Shown piece by piece: positions 1-6,747 of a stretch of DNA of 41,547 nucleotides. Position 1 is the first letter of the stretch, and each line of letters begins with the position of its first letter. Source of the DNA: Candidatus Tayloriibacteriota bacterium (GTDB lineage Bacteria > Patescibacteriota > Minisyncoccia > Phycocordibacterales > JACOZD01); the NCBI GenBank assembly GCA_016181525.1, contig JACOZD010000014.1, positions 1 to 41,547 of the forward strand, read 5' to 3'. Under the pieces are notes generated by a model. It did not search any database. It was not told the DNA's origin and saw only the letters and a program-made list of their open reading frames with translations. The translations under genes and the position numbers were made by a program.

Positions 1-487
1 TATTTTGTTCTAATGATGCCGCGACAATCTTAGCGTCATAATTTGATATTGATATAGCCGATACGCCCCACTCATCCACATCTTCTTTGAATGGTCCCAG
101 ATCTTGGGCCAATACTTTATTGGACTCCAATTCCTTACGAAGATTAATAAAATGTCTTTTAACTTGATGCTGGTTCTGACTTAGGATAAGGACAAATTTT
201 TTCTTTTGTTTGCCCAGAATGGCCCAAATTGGATAGGAGAGGGTAAAGATGGTCGATTTTGCCGAACCCCTGAAGGCAGAGATAACTATCAGAGGATCAC
301 TCCCCTCGGTAAGCATGAGCATCTCTTTCTGAAATGGGGCTGTTTCATACTTCACATAATGACTCATATAGAAGTGGAAAAACCAATTGTGGCTTTCCTT
401 GGTAATAGAAGTTCTAACAGCCCTATTCTTCATCATGCTATCTACAAGTTCCCTGTTTAATATTGTTTTGTTATTTTTCTTCTTCAT
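1..487 (-). CDS. Phage terminase large subunit, N-terminal part (runs off the window)
   Basis: Reading minus from the ATG at 487 gives an open frame of about 162 codons to the window edge, beginning MKKKNNKTILNRELVDSM. At about residues 72-80 it carries the Walker A-like sequence AFRGSAKST, the form typical of TerL packaging ATPases, followed by the strand KKFVLILSQNQHQVKRHF, which fits the fold after the P-loop. TerL is the motor that threads phage DNA into the prohead and cuts it; the nuclease domain would lie outside the window. The start overlaps the stop of the upstream TerS-like gene by 17 bases, so the two are probably translationally coupled. The family call is from motif and gene order. 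Whether the prophage is intact cannot be seen here. Confidence 0.72.
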   Translation of the reverse strand, partial: MKKKNNKTILNRELVDSMMKNRAVRTSITKESHNWFFHFYMSHYVKYETAPFQKEMLMLTEGSDPLIVISAFRGSAKSTIFTLSYPIWAILGKQKKKFVLILSQNQHQVKRHFINLRKELESNKVLAQDLGPFKEDVDEWGVSAISISNYDAKIVAASLEQN

Positions 488-854
488 TTGTTAACGAAGC
501 TAAGGCCAGCGCTTTTTGCACCAGCTTCTTTTGCTCCGATGTTAATTCCTCTGTTTTTATGTGACCCGATATCTCTAGGCGATTTGTATAGTTAGCATGA
601 TGGTGCTTAAGCCAGAAGATTATGGCGGTCATGTTCTTGTCTCGAATCGCTGACATGAGCTGGGATTCGGCCATATCATTTACGAGCAAGGATCCTTCGC
701 TTAGAGCTGAATCAGATGCCTTAGCAAATTCGGGATCATCTTTCCGCCAGCGGTAATATGTCATTCGGCTAATGCCAACTTTTTCACAAGCAATCTGAAT
801 AATCGGCGTCTTTTTAAGTTGTTCAAGCAAAAAAGCTTTTTGATCTTTTTTCAT
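471..854 (-). CDS. Terminase small subunit-like helix-turn-helix protein
   Basis: A 127-residue protein whose N-terminus (residues 5-45: a short helix, then IACEKVGISRMTYYRWRK) reads as a helix-turn-helix of the kind that recognises the phage packaging site. The rest is helical and ends in a Lys/Glu-rich tail. It lies between the ParB-methyltransferase gene, with which it shares an ATGA stop/start overlap at 851-854, and the TerL gene, which starts 17 bases before its stop. This position and size fit a small terminase subunit that would present DNA to TerL. The HTH is seen; the terminase role is inferred from context. A plain HTH regulator of the phage region is the alternative. Confidence 0.6.
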   Translation of the reverse strand: MKKDQKAFLLEQLKKTPIIQIACEKVGISRMTYYRWRKDDPEFAKASDSALSEGSLLVNDMAESQLMSAIRDKNMTAIIFWLKHHHANYTNRLEISGHIKTEELTSEQKKLVQKALALASLTNEEEK

Positions 855-2194
855 ATCTTTTTAGCATTAAGGCCAGTTAATTTTTCCCAACGTTTTAAAA
901 TCACTTGGGCGTAGACGGGACTTTTCTCCATCCCATAACACCTACGCTGCATTTTTGTAGCGGCCACAAGAGTACTCCCGCTCCCCGAAAATGGCTCCAC
1001 AATAAGGTCACCTCGCTTGGTAAGAACTTTGATGTAGGGAATGAGGATCTCAATCGGCTTGGTTCCAAATATTATTCCTTGGCCGGATGACTTCTCGTCT
1101 GCTGCCACGAATTCAATGAAATCCGTGGGGCAGATTTTCTTTCCTTTCTCGTAGTTCTCCCAATGCGGCTTTCCCGAAGTTGCATACAAGGCGTTTTCGT
1201 ATTCGTTCTGGAAGAGTTCTTCCTCAGGCTCAAGATTGAGCGATGTCTTGCCGCCCGTTCCCACAAGCGCGATATCCGCCTTGTTGAAGAACTTGTACTT
1301 TGAGCTGAATCCCTGCACGCGGTTCGGCACGTGCCAGGTGATGGTGTTGCGGTATTTCCAGTGTTTTTCCATCTCATTCCAAATCGTGCGGAGATTTTTC
1401 GGATTCTCGAAGACGATGATCGAGAAATCAGGCTTCTGTGCTTTGGCGACATTCGCCATCCAGAGCTCGGTGAAGTTATCCGGCAGTGATTCAGTTTCGA
1501 GATAACGACGATCGCGTTTTAGTCCGAATCCTTCGGTAGGTTTGCCGTGGCGTTTCTTGCCGGTGAGATACGACAAGATGTACGGCGGATCCGTAAAGCA
1601 CATGTCGGCTTTTTCTTTGCCCATGAGCTTCGCCATGTCTTTCGCGACTGTGCTGTCACCGCACATCACTTTGTGCTCGCCCAAGCGGTAGATGTCGCCT
1701 TTTTTGACCTCCATTTTTTTGATATCGAGCTTGGCGAGTTCTTTTTCAAGATCGAAGAGTTCCGGATTTTCATCTATTCCGAACACTTCGTCTATTTCCT
1801 CGCTGGTAAAGCCGACATCCGTGAGGAGCGCCTCGTCGAATTCCGCGAGCAGATTCCAATCCCATTCACCGGTATTGCGGTTCAGGCGGAGGTTGAGTTC
1901 TTTCTCCTGCTTTATATCCGGAATCTTTACGTAAACAACCGGAATTTCCTTGAATCCGAGCTCTTTCGCTCCGCGCAGACGCTGATGGCCGCCAATCACG
2001 ACATTCCTGCGGTTCGGCGCGGCGTTGACGATGATCGGATCTACCATCTGGAACCGCTTGATACTTTCCTTGAGCTGTTCCATTGATTCCTTGCTGATTT
2101 TCCTCGGATTGTATTCCGAGGGTTTGAGTTTGCTGACTGGAACATAGACGATATGCAATTTTGCATTCGCCGGTTCCGTTTTGAGTTTTTGCAT
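851..2194 (-). CDS. ParB-like nuclease domain fused to DNA methyltransferase
   Basis: A 447-residue protein. Residues about 15-110 form a ParB/Srx-type domain (YVPVSKLKPSEYNPRKI, then VVIGGHQRLRGAKELGF). Residues about 165-447 form a beta-class DNA methyltransferase with motif IV DPPY (202-205) and a late SAM-binding motif EPFSGSGSTL. Such fusions are common in phages and prophages, where the methyltransferase can protect phage DNA from host restriction. I chose the ATG at 2194 because the frame upstream of it runs through three strong hairpins and does not look like protein. The stop overlaps the next start as ATGA. The base methylated (N6-adenine from the DPPY motif, or N4-cytosine) is inferred, not shown. 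Confidence 0.85.
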   Translation of the reverse strand: MQKLKTEPANAKLHIVYVPVSKLKPSEYNPRKISKESMEQLKESIKRFQMVDPIIVNAAPNRRNVVIGGHQRLRGAKELGFKEIPVVYVKIPDIKQEKELNLRLNRNTGEWDWNLLAEFDEALLTDVGFTSEEIDEVFGIDENPELFDLEKELAKLDIKKMEVKKGDIYRLGEHKVMCGDSTVAKDMAKLMGKEKADMCFTDPPYILSYLTGKKRHGKPTEGFGLKRDRRYLETESLPDNFTELWMANVAKAQKPDFSIIVFENPKNLRTIWNEMEKHWKYRNTITWHVPNRVQGFSSKYKFFNKADIALVGTGGKTSLNLEPEEELFQNEYENALYATSGKPHWENYEKGKKICPTDFIEFVAADEKSSGQGIIFGTKPIEILIPYIKVLTKRGDLIVEPFSGSGSTLVAATKMQRRCYGMEKSPVYAQVILKRWEKLTGLNAKKI

Positions 2195-2228
2195 AATTTT
2201 TTCGCATGTTATTTTTGACCTCTCTTTT

Positions 2229-2367
2229 CTTGCCCGGACCCCACGGGCAAGACCAAAACGGCAAAAGAATACAGGGGCGCTTTGTGCGCCCCTGTTATAG
2301 AAAAAGCCCAAAACTGATGTCAAAACAAGAGCGCATTGCGCGATGTTCCGTACATCAGTCTTGGGCT
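2229..2367 (-). promoter_or_regulatory. Three consecutive hairpins upstream of the ParB-methyltransferase gene
   Basis: Three strong dyads lie in a row. The first has arms 2229-2236 and 2244-2251 (CTTGCCCG / CGGGCAAG, 8 of 8 paired). The second has arms 2271-2280 and 2286-2295 (ACAGGGGCGC / GCGCCCCTGT, 10 of 10). The third has arms 2305-2320 and 2352-2367 (7 + 8 pairs around a single mismatch), with a small GCGC dyad inside its loop. Read on minus, they precede the methyltransferase start by 35-170 bases. They may be a structured 5' leader, a small RNA with its own terminator, or a protein-binding array. The dyads are seen; the function is not. Confidence 0.55.
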
Positions 2368-2445
2368 CTTGCGCCCGGCTATCGGCCCGACCTCTCTGGC
2401 TTGGATAGCCGCTCATCGCAAGTTCCTGCGACTGAAAACGTAACT

Positions 2446-2496
2446 TACTTTAACCTATTCAATTGTTGTTTACTTTAACCTATTCAATTGTTGTTT
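2446..2496. repeat. 25-bp tandem direct repeat, two copies
   Basis: The unit begins TACTTTAACCTATTC and ends AATTGTTGTT. It occurs at 2446-2470 and again at 2471-2495 with no spacer, and the first base of a third unit follows. Two back-to-back copies upstream of the divergently placed phage genes suggest an operator or iteron, or simple slippage. There is no spacer structure, so it is not a CRISPR array. Confidence 0.85.
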
Positions 2497-2786
2497 TGTA
2501 CTTTGATTATATCAGGCGGCAGACAAACTTGAAAGGAGTTGATTATCCACATTCAATTGTGACACGCCGATGTATCAAAAAAAGTGTCACATTTGTAACA
2601 TTTGATTTTTTAGACCCTGACCGAGACACCTCAAGCCCGCCTCTGGAAGAACGCTCAAAAAAGCCTTATACTGCTTGCATTAGCCAAGTTCAAGTCCGAG
2701 ACACACCGCCTTCGGTCCGCCGTAGCGGACCTTCGGCGCGAAACGCGCCGCGAGTTGACTTCTTCAAATTTGCATTTTCCCAACTG

Positions 2787-2816
2787 GCGGTGTATTCTTG
2801 AATTAGCTCGAACGGA
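2787..2816 (+). repeat. Dispersed 30-bp repeat, copy A
   Basis: The sequence starts GCGGTGTATTCTTGAA and ends TAGCTCGAACGGA. It matches 29 of 30 positions with copy B on the opposite strand at 3923-3952. Both copies sit beside GC-rich hairpins. The pair brackets the gene at 3094-3795 in inverted orientation. Confidence 0.8.
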
Positions 2817-3093
2817 ATTCTGTCCTCGCCCAGCCCTTTCACAGAAAGAGCTGGGCTCGGGGTGGGCGGGCCTTCGCCTCGCTGAAGTGGCTTCGGCCAC
2901 GCAAGCGGGTGGGCAAAATGAAAGGCTAGGCCGAGAGCATTCCAAACCGCCAAAGAACCTGAAAACAAATCGGCTCGCTTGCCCGTCCGTAGCGAAGCGA
3001 AGGCGGGAACCATATTTTGGAAGGGCAAAAAAAAATTTTCATCAATTTTTTAATCATAAAATCTAAAATTATTAACTATTAAAGCACAAATAT

Positions 3094-3795
3094 ATGAACA
3101 TGAATCAAAAAGGTTTTGCGAATATCATTTTGGTTATAGTAATTGTCATACTCGTCGGTGCAGTGGGTTATTTTGCTTTGGTGAAAAAATCGCCAGAAGT
3201 CACGCAACAAACAAATACTCTTACTCCAACTAACAATCAGCAAAATAGCCAACCCTCTCCAACCCAAACGCAGACCCCAAAATATCCAATTCACACTCCA
3301 AAATCTCCAACTCCCACTCCAACACCTCAAAATAAAAATGTATTTGTTAATAGTCCTTACGGTTTGGATTTTACTTTGCCTAATGGTTATTTGGTTGGAA
3401 GTAATCATTATGGTGTTACCGATGCGAGCAAAGCCGAAGCATTTTACTTCAGGAAAGAATCAAACAACTATAGTAATGTTCCTGTGTTGGATGTTTCTAC
3501 TAATCTCGAACCGTCATCTGGTCAAACTTTAAATCAGTTTGCTCAGTCAATTTACTCGCTTAACAAAGATAAAAATCAAGTTACGACAGACCTCAAACAG
3601 ACTAACTATGGTGGAACTGTTGCATATGAATTTGGATTGCAAACTGCTATTAGTTATCCTGTTGGCGGTCAACTATTAGATCTCTCTGGAGCAAAAGTTG
3701 TATTTTTGCAACATGGTGGAAAGACATTTAAGTTTTTATTGACTGGAGCTGATTCCGGTTTGACCAACATACTCAATAGTTTGAAATTTAAGTAA
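3094..3795 (+). CDS. Membrane-anchored protein with Pro/Thr-rich stalk, function unknown
   Basis: A 233-residue protein. Residues 6-27 (KGFANIILVIVIVILVGAVG) form one membrane helix preceded by a short basic start, a layout typical of CPR surface proteins. Residues about 36-85 are a low-complexity Pro/Thr/Gln/Ser linker with PTPTPTP runs. Residues about 86-233 look like a compact extracytoplasmic domain (SPYGLDFTLPNGY...). I recognise no catalytic motif. It stands alone, between two inverted copies of a dispersed repeat, and its AT content is higher than that of the backbone genes. A second in-frame ATG two codons on (3100) is an equal start candidate. Confidence 0.75.
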   Translation: MNMNQKGFANIILVIVIVILVGAVGYFALVKKSPEVTQQTNTLTPTNNQQNSQPSPTQTQTPKYPIHTPKSPTPTPTPQNKNVFVNSPYGLDFTLPNGYLVGSNHYGVTDASKAEAFYFRKESNNYSNVPVLDVSTNLEPSSGQTLNQFAQSIYSLNKDKNQVTTDLKQTNYGGTVAYEFGLQTAISYPVGGQLLDLSGAKVVFLQHGGKTFKFLLTGADSGLTNILNSLKFK

Positions 3796-3922
3796 ACTTC
3801 AAACTTCTATAACTGCGAGAATTCGCCGCCAAAGAAAAACTTGGAATTGTTAATGTGCGGCGGAGCCGCTCCGAATTTATTCACCCCCATTTCCGGAGCC
3901 GCGCGAAGCGCGGCAAGCAAAC

Positions 3923-3952
3923 TCCGTTCGAGCTATTTCAAGAATACACCGC
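3923..3952 (-). repeat. Dispersed 30-bp repeat, copy B (inverted)
   Basis: Read on minus it starts GCGGTGTATTCTTGAA and ends TAGCTCGAACGGA, with one base different from copy A. A GC hairpin lies beside it (3898-3915, GCCGCG / CGCGGC). The interval 3796-4265 has no intact gene. It holds this repeat, the recombinase-like remnant and a terminator. Confidence 0.8.
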
Positions 3953-4183
3953 AGAGTAGGACATTTCGCCCAAACTTGGACGATTTGTCGTTTATCTGCT
4001 GTGTTTTCAGAGGTTCTAACCTGCAAAAGCTCTTTTTCCACGGCAGGGAGATTTTCAAAAATAACTTTGAAGTAATTATGCAGTTCTATATTCAGTTTTT
4101 GGTCTTTGATGATGAGGTGCGAACCCAAAGCGGCAAAAATGGCTCGAAAAAGGATTTTCCTCTCGCTTGCTACTCCCGCAAAG

Positions 4184-4206
4184 AACTCCCCATACGGGAG
4201 TTTTTT
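4184..4206 (+). terminator. Rho-independent terminator
   Basis: The stem AACTCCC / GGGAGTT has loop CATAC and is followed by a T run. It lies on plus, 60 bases before the NYN gene, and would end transcription arriving from 3.1-3.8 kb. Confidence 0.7.
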
Positions 4207-4265
4207 GCTTTCAAGAAAATAGGTGGCAAGAATCACAAAAACCTGATAAAGTAAAAAATACTTCT

Positions 4266-4778
4266 ATGCTACACCAATTTGTGAAAGGCAAGGTCTATGT
4301 TATAGACGCTGAAAATGTGTTTTACTCCCAGCGAACTTTGGGCTGGAAAATATCGTATCAAAAGCTGATGGCGTATCTAAAGAAAGAGTGCGGTGAGGGT
4401 GTAAAATGTTTTATTTATAGCGGTAGAGACGAGAACAACACCAAGCAGTTAAAGTTTCTGGATATGCTTGAGATAAACGGTTATATTGTCCGCACGAAAG
4501 TAATAAAGAAAATCAAAGACCGTGAAGGCGGCGGCTATCACTGGAAAAACAATCTTGATATAGAACTTGCTTTTGAAATGGACGATACAAAAGACAAATA
4601 CGATACTGCCGGGCTAATTTCAGGAGATAGTGATTTTGCCACCCCCATTGATAGGATTAAAAAGGTGGGCAAGCGTATTATTGTGATGTCTACCAGAGGA
4701 CATATCTCAAAAGAATTGCTGGAAAGGGCTAAACTACTTGATTTGCGTAAAATAAAGGCGGAAATAAGCCAGAAATAA
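4266..4778 (+). CDS. NYN-domain (PIN-like) putative ribonuclease
   Basis: A 170-residue protein of the NYN/LabA type. The acidic residues expected in the metal site are visible: D14 and N17 in YVIDAENVFYS, D98 in NNLDIELAFEMD, and D121/D123 in GLISGDSDFATP. NYN proteins are usually RNases related to PIN and FLAP nucleases; the substrate is unknown. I chose the ATG at 4266 because it begins directly before the first beta strand (KGKVYVIDAEN). An earlier in-frame ATG at 4167 adds a poorly structured stretch that overlaps the terminator at 4184-4206. The gene stands alone and is followed by a hairpin. The family call is strong; the cellular role is unknown. Confidence 0.82.
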   Translation: MLHQFVKGKVYVIDAENVFYSQRTLGWKISYQKLMAYLKKECGEGVKCFIYSGRDENNTKQLKFLDMLEINGYIVRTKVIKKIKDREGGGYHWKNNLDIELAFEMDDTKDKYDTAGLISGDSDFATPIDRIKKVGKRIIVMSTRGHISKELLERAKLLDLRKIKAEISQK

Positions 4779-4782
4779 AAAA

Positions 4783-4811
4783 TCTGGAGCTGTCCCGAAA
4801 GACACTCCAGA
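4783..4811. other. Strong hairpin after the NYN gene
   Basis: Arms TCTGGAG and CTCCAGA (4783-4789 and 4805-4811) enclose an inner TGTC / GACA pairing. On plus there is no T run after it. On minus it is followed by a T-rich tract, so as a terminator it would work on minus, where no gene is seen. Confidence 0.5.
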
Positions 4812-4897
4812 GTGTTATCACATTGTCAGTATAGCAAACCCTCTTAAGCTGTCAATAGCCAGTGGGGATAAATATAGTGAGTAGCGGGGTAACGAAC

Positions 4898-5665
4898 ATG
4901 AATAATAAACAAAATATACACCAAGCGGTCATTCTCTCCGGCGGGCGCGGCGAGCGCCTCATGCCGTTCACCAAAGACAAAAACAAGGGCATGGTCGAGG
5001 TTGCCGGCAGGCCTTTCTTGGAACACTTGATTGAATTATTTAAAGCAAACGGCATACGCAAATTCCTGATTTTGACAGGCCACGCGGCGGAAAGTATTGA
5101 AAACCATTTCGGCAACGGCAAGAAATGGAGGGTTGAGATTTCGTATCATTATGCGCCGCCGGAAATAAATCACGGCAAGCGGCTCGCCCTCGCCCTGCCG
5201 CAGATAGATGACATATTCCTTCTCCATCGAAACGATATTTATTGGCCGTTCAATCTAAGAGCGCACCTTGATCATTTTTCCGCGCTGAAACTTCCAGCGC
5301 TCATGACCGTTTACATCAACAAAAAAGGGGACGGCATATACGGGCCAAATAACAACGTGCGCGTCAATGAGAGGAGTATAATCGAACGATACGACCCTAC
5401 TCTCTCCGCCGACCCGTTTTACCAAGGACAAGACATTGGATTCTTTATTTTCAATAAACAGGCCTTCTTAGACAATCTGCCTCTGTCGCTTCCAGACACC
5501 TACGACCTCCATCACGATTTTTTAAGCACGCTCGCCGAAAAAGGTCTCCTCGGCGCATATCAAACAAATATCCCGGCAACCACCACCACCGATACCGGGT
5601 GGCTAAAAAAAGCCGAAAAATATCTTCAAAATCTGGCCGCTCGGATGGAACAAACAAAAAATTAA
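4898..5665 (+). CDS. Sugar-phosphate nucleotidyltransferase
   Basis: A 255-residue Rossmann-type nucleotidyltransferase. The N-terminal signature AVILSGGRGERLMPFT (about residues 8-23) binds the nucleotide phosphates. The usual PKP motif is changed to NKGMVEVAGRPFLEH, so the conserved Lys is kept in an altered setting. NDIYWPF (about 110) sits where the metal-binding Asp motif lies, and DIGFFIFNK follows later. The enzyme would join NTP and a sugar-1-phosphate to make an NDP-sugar for surface glycans. Length and motifs resemble mannose-1-phosphate or heptose-1-phosphate guanylyltransferases, but the substrate cannot be decided. The start at 4898 begins just before the first strand; 4862 is an alternative. 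Confidence 0.8.
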   Translation: MNNKQNIHQAVILSGGRGERLMPFTKDKNKGMVEVAGRPFLEHLIELFKANGIRKFLILTGHAAESIENHFGNGKKWRVEISYHYAPPEINHGKRLALALPQIDDIFLLHRNDIYWPFNLRAHLDHFSALKLPALMTVYINKKGDGIYGPNNNVRVNERSIIERYDPTLSADPFYQGQDIGFFIFNKQAFLDNLPLSLPDTYDLHHDFLSTLAEKGLLGAYQTNIPATTTTDTGWLKKAEKYLQNLAARMEQTKN

Positions 5666-5690
5666 ACAAAACGTGTGTTAACATTACGGC

Positions 5691-6140
5691 ATGATGTATA
5701 TCCTTCACATGCTCCTCATTCTGTGCGGAGTGATGGGCATCGGCATCGCTTACCACATCTACGGCAAGAAGAGAGTGCAAGAGGCGCCGGTCTGCCCCCT
5801 GAACTTCAAGTGCGAAACGGTCATCTACAGCCCCTACTCCACCTTCCTTGGCATCCCGGTGGAAAAGCTGGGGGTGATTTACTATATCTTTATCTCCGCG
5901 GCCTACACCTCCATGTGGAGTTTCCCCAACTTGGTGACGGCCGAACTAACTCTCTTCGCTTTTAGCGCCACCATCGCCGCCTTTCTCTTTTCCCTTTATC
6001 TCACCGCCATCCAATCTTTTGTCCTCAAGGAGTTTTGCACCTGGTGTCTGGCTTCGGCGGCAGTCTGCACCATCATCTTCGCCCTGGCCGCGGCCACCTC
6101 GCGGTTTAGCTTCACAGAGCTTCTGCGGGTGCTTAATTGA
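5691..6140 (+). CDS. Vitamin K epoxide reductase (VKOR) family protein
   Basis: A 149-residue integral membrane protein with about four helices (residues 3-23, 58-78, 84-108, 118-135). It carries the VKOR cysteines: the loop pair C35/C41 in VCPLNFKCETV and the active-site CxxC C116/C119 in FCTWCL, plus the SPYSTFLGIP segment. Bacterial VKORs reoxidise a DsbA-like thiol oxidase and pass electrons to quinone, so they drive disulfide formation outside the membrane. No DsbA-like partner is visible next to it. Quinone biosynthesis is often missing in CPR, so the electron acceptor is an open question. The next gene also encodes a membrane protein, 39 bases on. Confidence 0.9.
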   Translation: MMYILHMLLILCGVMGIGIAYHIYGKKRVQEAPVCPLNFKCETVIYSPYSTFLGIPVEKLGVIYYIFISAAYTSMWSFPNLVTAELTLFAFSATIAAFLFSLYLTAIQSFVLKEFCTWCLASAAVCTIIFALAAATSRFSFTELLRVLN

Positions 6141-6179
6141 GAGCCAATGAGCAGGCGCTAATCTAAATCCAAAAGAACC

Positions 6180-6653
6180 ATGGACGACTATATTGAGTGG
6201 AGAACAGCCGAGCATCCGCACAAGGAGCGGCGGAGCGACTGGTATCTCTCGGTCGGCATCGTGGCTCTGGCCCTGGCGGTGACGGCGATGCTGCTCGGCA
6301 ATGTGCTCTTTGCCATTTTTATTCTGGCGGCTGGCTTCGCCTTGGCCCTCCATGCCACTCGCCGGCCGGAGGCCGTCAACATCTTTATCGACTCGGGGGG
6401 AGTGCGAATCAACGACACTCTCTATCCTTACTCCTCGCTCAAATCCTTCTGGGTCGAAGAAACAGCCGCGAACCCAGCCGGCCAGCCGGAGCTCCTCATC
6501 CGCTCCGAAAAACTGATTATGCCTCTCCTCGTCATCTCCATCCCTAAGTACGTCAATTCCCTCTATGTCCGGGAACTTTTGCGTCTCCGCCTCCCCGAGG
6601 AAGAACTCTCCGAGCCCCTCTCCCAAAAAGTGATGGAATATCTTGGTTTTTAG
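6180..6653 (+). CDS. Two-helix membrane protein with PH-like C-terminal domain, unknown
   Basis: A 157-residue protein. A short acidic cytoplasmic start (MDDYIEWRTAEHPHKERR) precedes two adjacent membrane helices (about residues 23-39 and 42-60). Residues 65-157 alternate strands, with IFIDSGGVRINDTLYPYSSLKSFWV suggesting a PH-like (bacterial PH) fold, and end with a helix. Proteins of this layout recur in CPR genomes, but I know of no function. It follows the VKOR gene on the same strand and precedes tRNA-Arg by 21 bases. The start is the only ATG before the conserved part. Confidence 0.7.
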   Translation: MDDYIEWRTAEHPHKERRSDWYLSVGIVALALAVTAMLLGNVLFAIFILAAGFALALHATRRPEAVNIFIDSGGVRINDTLYPYSSLKSFWVEETAANPAGQPELLIRSEKLIMPLLVISIPKYVNSLYVRELLRLRLPEEELSEPLSQKVMEYLGF

Positions 6654-6674
6654 TGATATACTCGGAAAAAATGA

Positions 6675-6745
6675 GTCCTCGTCGTTCAATGGACAGGACA
6701 CAACCCTGCGGAGGTTGTGATGCAGGTTCGATTCCTGCCGAGGAC
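6675..6745 (+). tRNA. tRNA-Arg (anticodon GCG)
   Basis: A full cloverleaf is visible. The acceptor is GTCCTCG / CGAGGAC, the D stem GTTC / GGAC, the anticodon stem CAACC / GGTTG with loop CTGCGGA (anticodon GCG), and the T arm GCAGG-TTCGATT-CCTGC. No CCA is encoded. A G-starting anticodon reads CGC/CGU without needing the A-to-I editing that the usual ACG tRNA requires. A -10-like TATACT lies at 6657-6662. The murD ATG begins only 2 bases after the acceptor stem. Confidence 0.93.
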
Positions 6746-6747
6746 GT

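Larger units (their letters stand above)
2417..3093. other. Gene-free, repeat- and hairpin-rich stretch
   Basis: I see no credible gene here. The stretch holds a 25-bp tandem repeat (2446-2496), a perfect DnaA-box consensus TTATCCACA at 2543-2551, and an 8-bp inverted repeat TGTGACAC / GTGTCACA (2558-2565 and 2584-2591). It also holds a series of GC-rich hairpins: 2714-2731 (7-bp arms), 2735-2749 (6-bp arms), 2828-2856 and 2887-2900 (GTGGC-TTCG-GCCAC). One copy of the dispersed repeat lies at 2787-2816. The end (3030-3093) is AT-rich and probably carries the promoter of the next gene. Confidence 0.6.
3877..4236 (-). pseudogene. Possible C-terminal remnant of a CPR-type serine recombinase
   Basis: On minus, the frame reads SERKILFRAIFAALGSHL, then IIKDQKLNIELHNYFKVI, then a helical stretch ending in NTADKRQIVQVWAKCPTL. 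From memory of the family, this cadence (a GSHL-IKDQKL-like strand, a hydrophobic segment, then an NxxDKRQ...P motif) is the tail of zinc-ribbon recombinases in Parcubacteria. The catalytic and DNA-binding parts are absent. At its 3' end the frame runs into dispersed-repeat copy B. A terminator on the other strand (4184-4206) lies inside its upstream end, so it is unlikely to be expressed as a whole gene. Resemblance only; no alignment was run. Confidence 0.35.

Noticed and set aside
206-460. Plus-strand open frame of 84 codons
   Set aside because: It is antisense to the TerL N-terminus, which carries a clear Walker A motif; the plus frame has no recognisable features.
2195-2416. A 74-residue N-terminal extension of the ParB-methyltransferase
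   Set aside because: It would read through three strong hairpins and lacks protein-like pattern; the ParB domain starts soon after the ATG at 2194.
2446-2496. CRISPR array
   Set aside because: Two units with no spacers and no cas genes nearby; it is a plain tandem repeat.
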